The translations under genes were made by a program, and so were the position numbers. A DNA stretch of 5,546 nucleotides from Actinomycetota bacterium (GTDB taxonomy: Bacteria; Actinomycetota; Thermoleophilia; Solirubrobacterales; Thermoleophilaceae). Positions 4,446 to 5,546 of the stretch are shown piece after piece. The notes below the pieces were generated by a model, which was not told the DNA's origin, ran no database searches, and saw only the letters and a program-made list of their open reading frames with translations. Numbering within the stretch: position 1 is the stretch's first letter; each line of letters opens with the position of its first letter. The DNA is taken from contig VAWV01000011.1 in NCBI GenBank assembly GCA_005883295.1, forward strand, positions 1-5,546. Direction: 5' to 3'.

Positions 4446-5546
4446 GTGCCGGAAGCAGAGACGTTGACCCAGCCCCAGGCCGTGGACGGCTCGAACGGGC
4501 TCCTGATAGAGGTCGACGGACAGATCGTTCCCAACTACGACGCCACGCTGGTGCACTTCAGCGAGGGCGATGTCGTGAGCGGGAAGGTCGTCCGGATCGA
4601 CAAGGACGAGGTCCTCGTGGACATCGGCTACAAGTCCGAGGGCGTCATCCCTGCGGCCGAGCTGTCGATCCGCAAGTCGGCCAACCCGCACGACGAGGTG
4701 GAGATGGGCGAGGAGGTCGACGCCCTCGTCCTGACCAAGGAGGACCAGGACGGCCGCCTCGTGCTGTCGAAGAAGCGCGCGCGCTTCGAGAAGGCCTGGC
4801 GCAGGATCGAGGCCGCCGCCGAATCGGGCGAGCCGGTCGAGGGCACCGTGATCGAGGTCGTGAAGGGCGGCCTGATAATCGACCTGGGGGTGCGCGGCTT
4901 CCTGCCCGCCTCGCTGGTGGACATCCGCCGGGTCCAGAACCTCGACGACTTCCTCGGCCAGACCATCGAGTGCAAGGTCATCGAGCTCAACCGCTCCCGC
5001 AACAACGTGGTGCTGTCCCGCCGAGCGGTGCTCGAGGAGGAGCGCAAGGAGGTCCGCCAGCAGATCCTCGACCGGCTCCAGCCGGGGGAGATCGTGGAGG
5101 GTGCGATCTCGAACATCGTCGACTTCGGTGCCTTCGTGGACCTCGACGGGATCGACGGGCTGATCCACATCTCGGAGCTCTCCTGGAGTCACGTGAACCA
5201 CCCCTCGGAGATCCTCTCGATCGGGCAGACGGTGCCGGTCAAGGTCCTCGACATCGACCGCGAGCGCCAGCGCATCTCGCTGGGGCTCAAGCAGACCCAG
5301 GAGGATCCGTGGCAGCGGGTGGTGGACAGCTACTCGCTCGGCGATGAGCTCGAGGGCAAGGTCACCAAGGTCGTGAGCTTCGGCGCGTTCGTCGAGATCC
5401 TCGATGGTGTCGAGGGCCTCGTGCACATCTCCGAGCTCGCGCAGCACCACGTGGAGAACCCGCGCGAGGTGGTCAGCCAGGGCGACGTAATCCGGGTCAA
5501 GATCCTGGAGATCGACTCCGAGCGCCGCCGCCTCAGCCTGAGCGCC
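4446..5546 (+). CDS. rpsA: 30S ribosomal protein S1 (3' truncated by window)
   Basis: Ribosomal protein S1 binds single-stranded mRNA on the 30S subunit and helps initiation on structured messages. There are 367 codons, open to the last base with no stop in the window. Four S1 (OB-fold) domains can be read: about residues 38-110 (GDVVSGKVVRIDKDEVLVDI, then GYKSEGVIPAAELS), 128-193 (GTVIEVVKGGLIIDLG, GFLPASLVD), 214-283 (GAISNIVDFGAFVDLDGIDG, LIHISELSW) and 299-367 (GKVTKVVSFGAFVEILDGVE, GLVHISEL). Domains 3 and 4 are the canonical RNA-binding type with V-x-FGAFV and HISEL; 1 and 2 are the divergent, ribosome-facing type, as usual for S1. Actinobacterial S1 is commonly about 480 aa with four S1 domains and a variable tail, so mainly the tail should be missing. 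The GTG at 4446 follows a TAACCT box by 8 nt and has no ribosome-binding site. In-frame TTG 4437 is open upstream but unsupported, and GTG 4482 is a possible later start. Confidence 0.97.
   Translation, partial: MPEAETLTQPQAVDGSNGLLIEVDGQIVPNYDATLVHFSEGDVVSGKVVRIDKDEVLVDIGYKSEGVIPAAELSIRKSANPHDEVEMGEEVDALVLTKEDQDGRLVLSKKRARFEKAWRRIEAAAESGEPVEGTVIEVVKGGLIIDLGVRGFLPASLVDIRRVQNLDDFLGQTIECKVIELNRSRNNVVLSRRAVLEEERKEVRQQILDRLQPGEIVEGAISNIVDFGAFVDLDGIDGLIHISELSWSHVNHPSEILSIGQTVPVKVLDIDRERQRISLGLKQTQEDPWQRVVDSYSLGDELEGKVTKVVSFGAFVEILDGVEGLVHISELAQHHVENPREVVSQGDVIRVKILEIDSERRRLSLSA

Noticed and set aside
4431..5450. Open frame of about 339 codons antisense to rpsA
   Set aside because: It mirrors the S1 coding strand: the Asp/Leu/Val/His-rich product comes from reverse-reading GAC/GAG/GTC codons. 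The S1 domains on the + strand are unmistakable.
1..5546. CRISPR arrays, tRNA or rRNA genes, insertion sequences, riboswitches
   Set aside because: No regularly spaced repeats, cloverleaf-like segments, transposase motifs or terminal repeats were seen, and coding regions fill almost all of the window. The longest gene-free gap is the 36 bp before rpsA.

Overview
The window is a compact, GC-rich stretch of bacterial chromosome, with seven protein genes and almost no non-coding DNA. G/C-ending codons, frequent GTG starts (four of six visible starts), GTGA stop/start overlaps and a polA-to-rpsA neighbourhood all point to an actinobacterial-type genome. The DNA polymerase I fragment has Phe at the O-helix position where, as I recall, mycobacterial-type enzymes have Tyr. 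That and the style of the genes make a deep branch such as Thermoleophilia (Gaiellales or Solirubrobacterales) my best guess. This is inference, because no rRNA is present.

Layout: 2-610 is the 3' end of polA (+). It is followed on the same strand, at gaps or overlaps of a few bases, by a small DMT-type transporter of the DUF606/YdcZ family (617-1057), a 103-aa two-helix membrane protein (1054-1365), a 169-aa membrane-anchored protein of unknown function (1373-1882) and a 494-aa polytopic GT-C-like glycosyltransferase (1879-3363). These five genes look like one transcription unit. On the opposite strand, a geranylgeranyl-reductase-family FAD oxidoreductase (4409-3288) converges on the glycosyltransferase, and the two coding regions overlap tail to tail by 76 bp. 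After a 36-bp divergent gap, rpsA (ribosomal protein S1) starts at 4446 (+) and runs off the right edge with four S1 domains visible.

Functionally, polA and rpsA are housekeeping anchors. The genes between them are nearly all membrane or lipid related. The 169-aa protein and the GT-C enzyme are translationally coupled and probably act together at the cell envelope. The GGR-family enzyme could saturate isoprenoid chains (quinone, polyprenol or other lipid), which offers a speculative link to a polyprenyl-phosphate-sugar-dependent transferase. The main non-coding observation is the 36-bp divergent gap. It carries a TANNNT hexamer facing each way, 7-8 nt from each start codon, and no Shine-Dalgarno sequence, which suggests that both rpsA and the reductase gene are transcribed as leaderless mRNAs from interlocking promoters. 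I found no mobile element, CRISPR array, tRNA or obviously new defence-type system.
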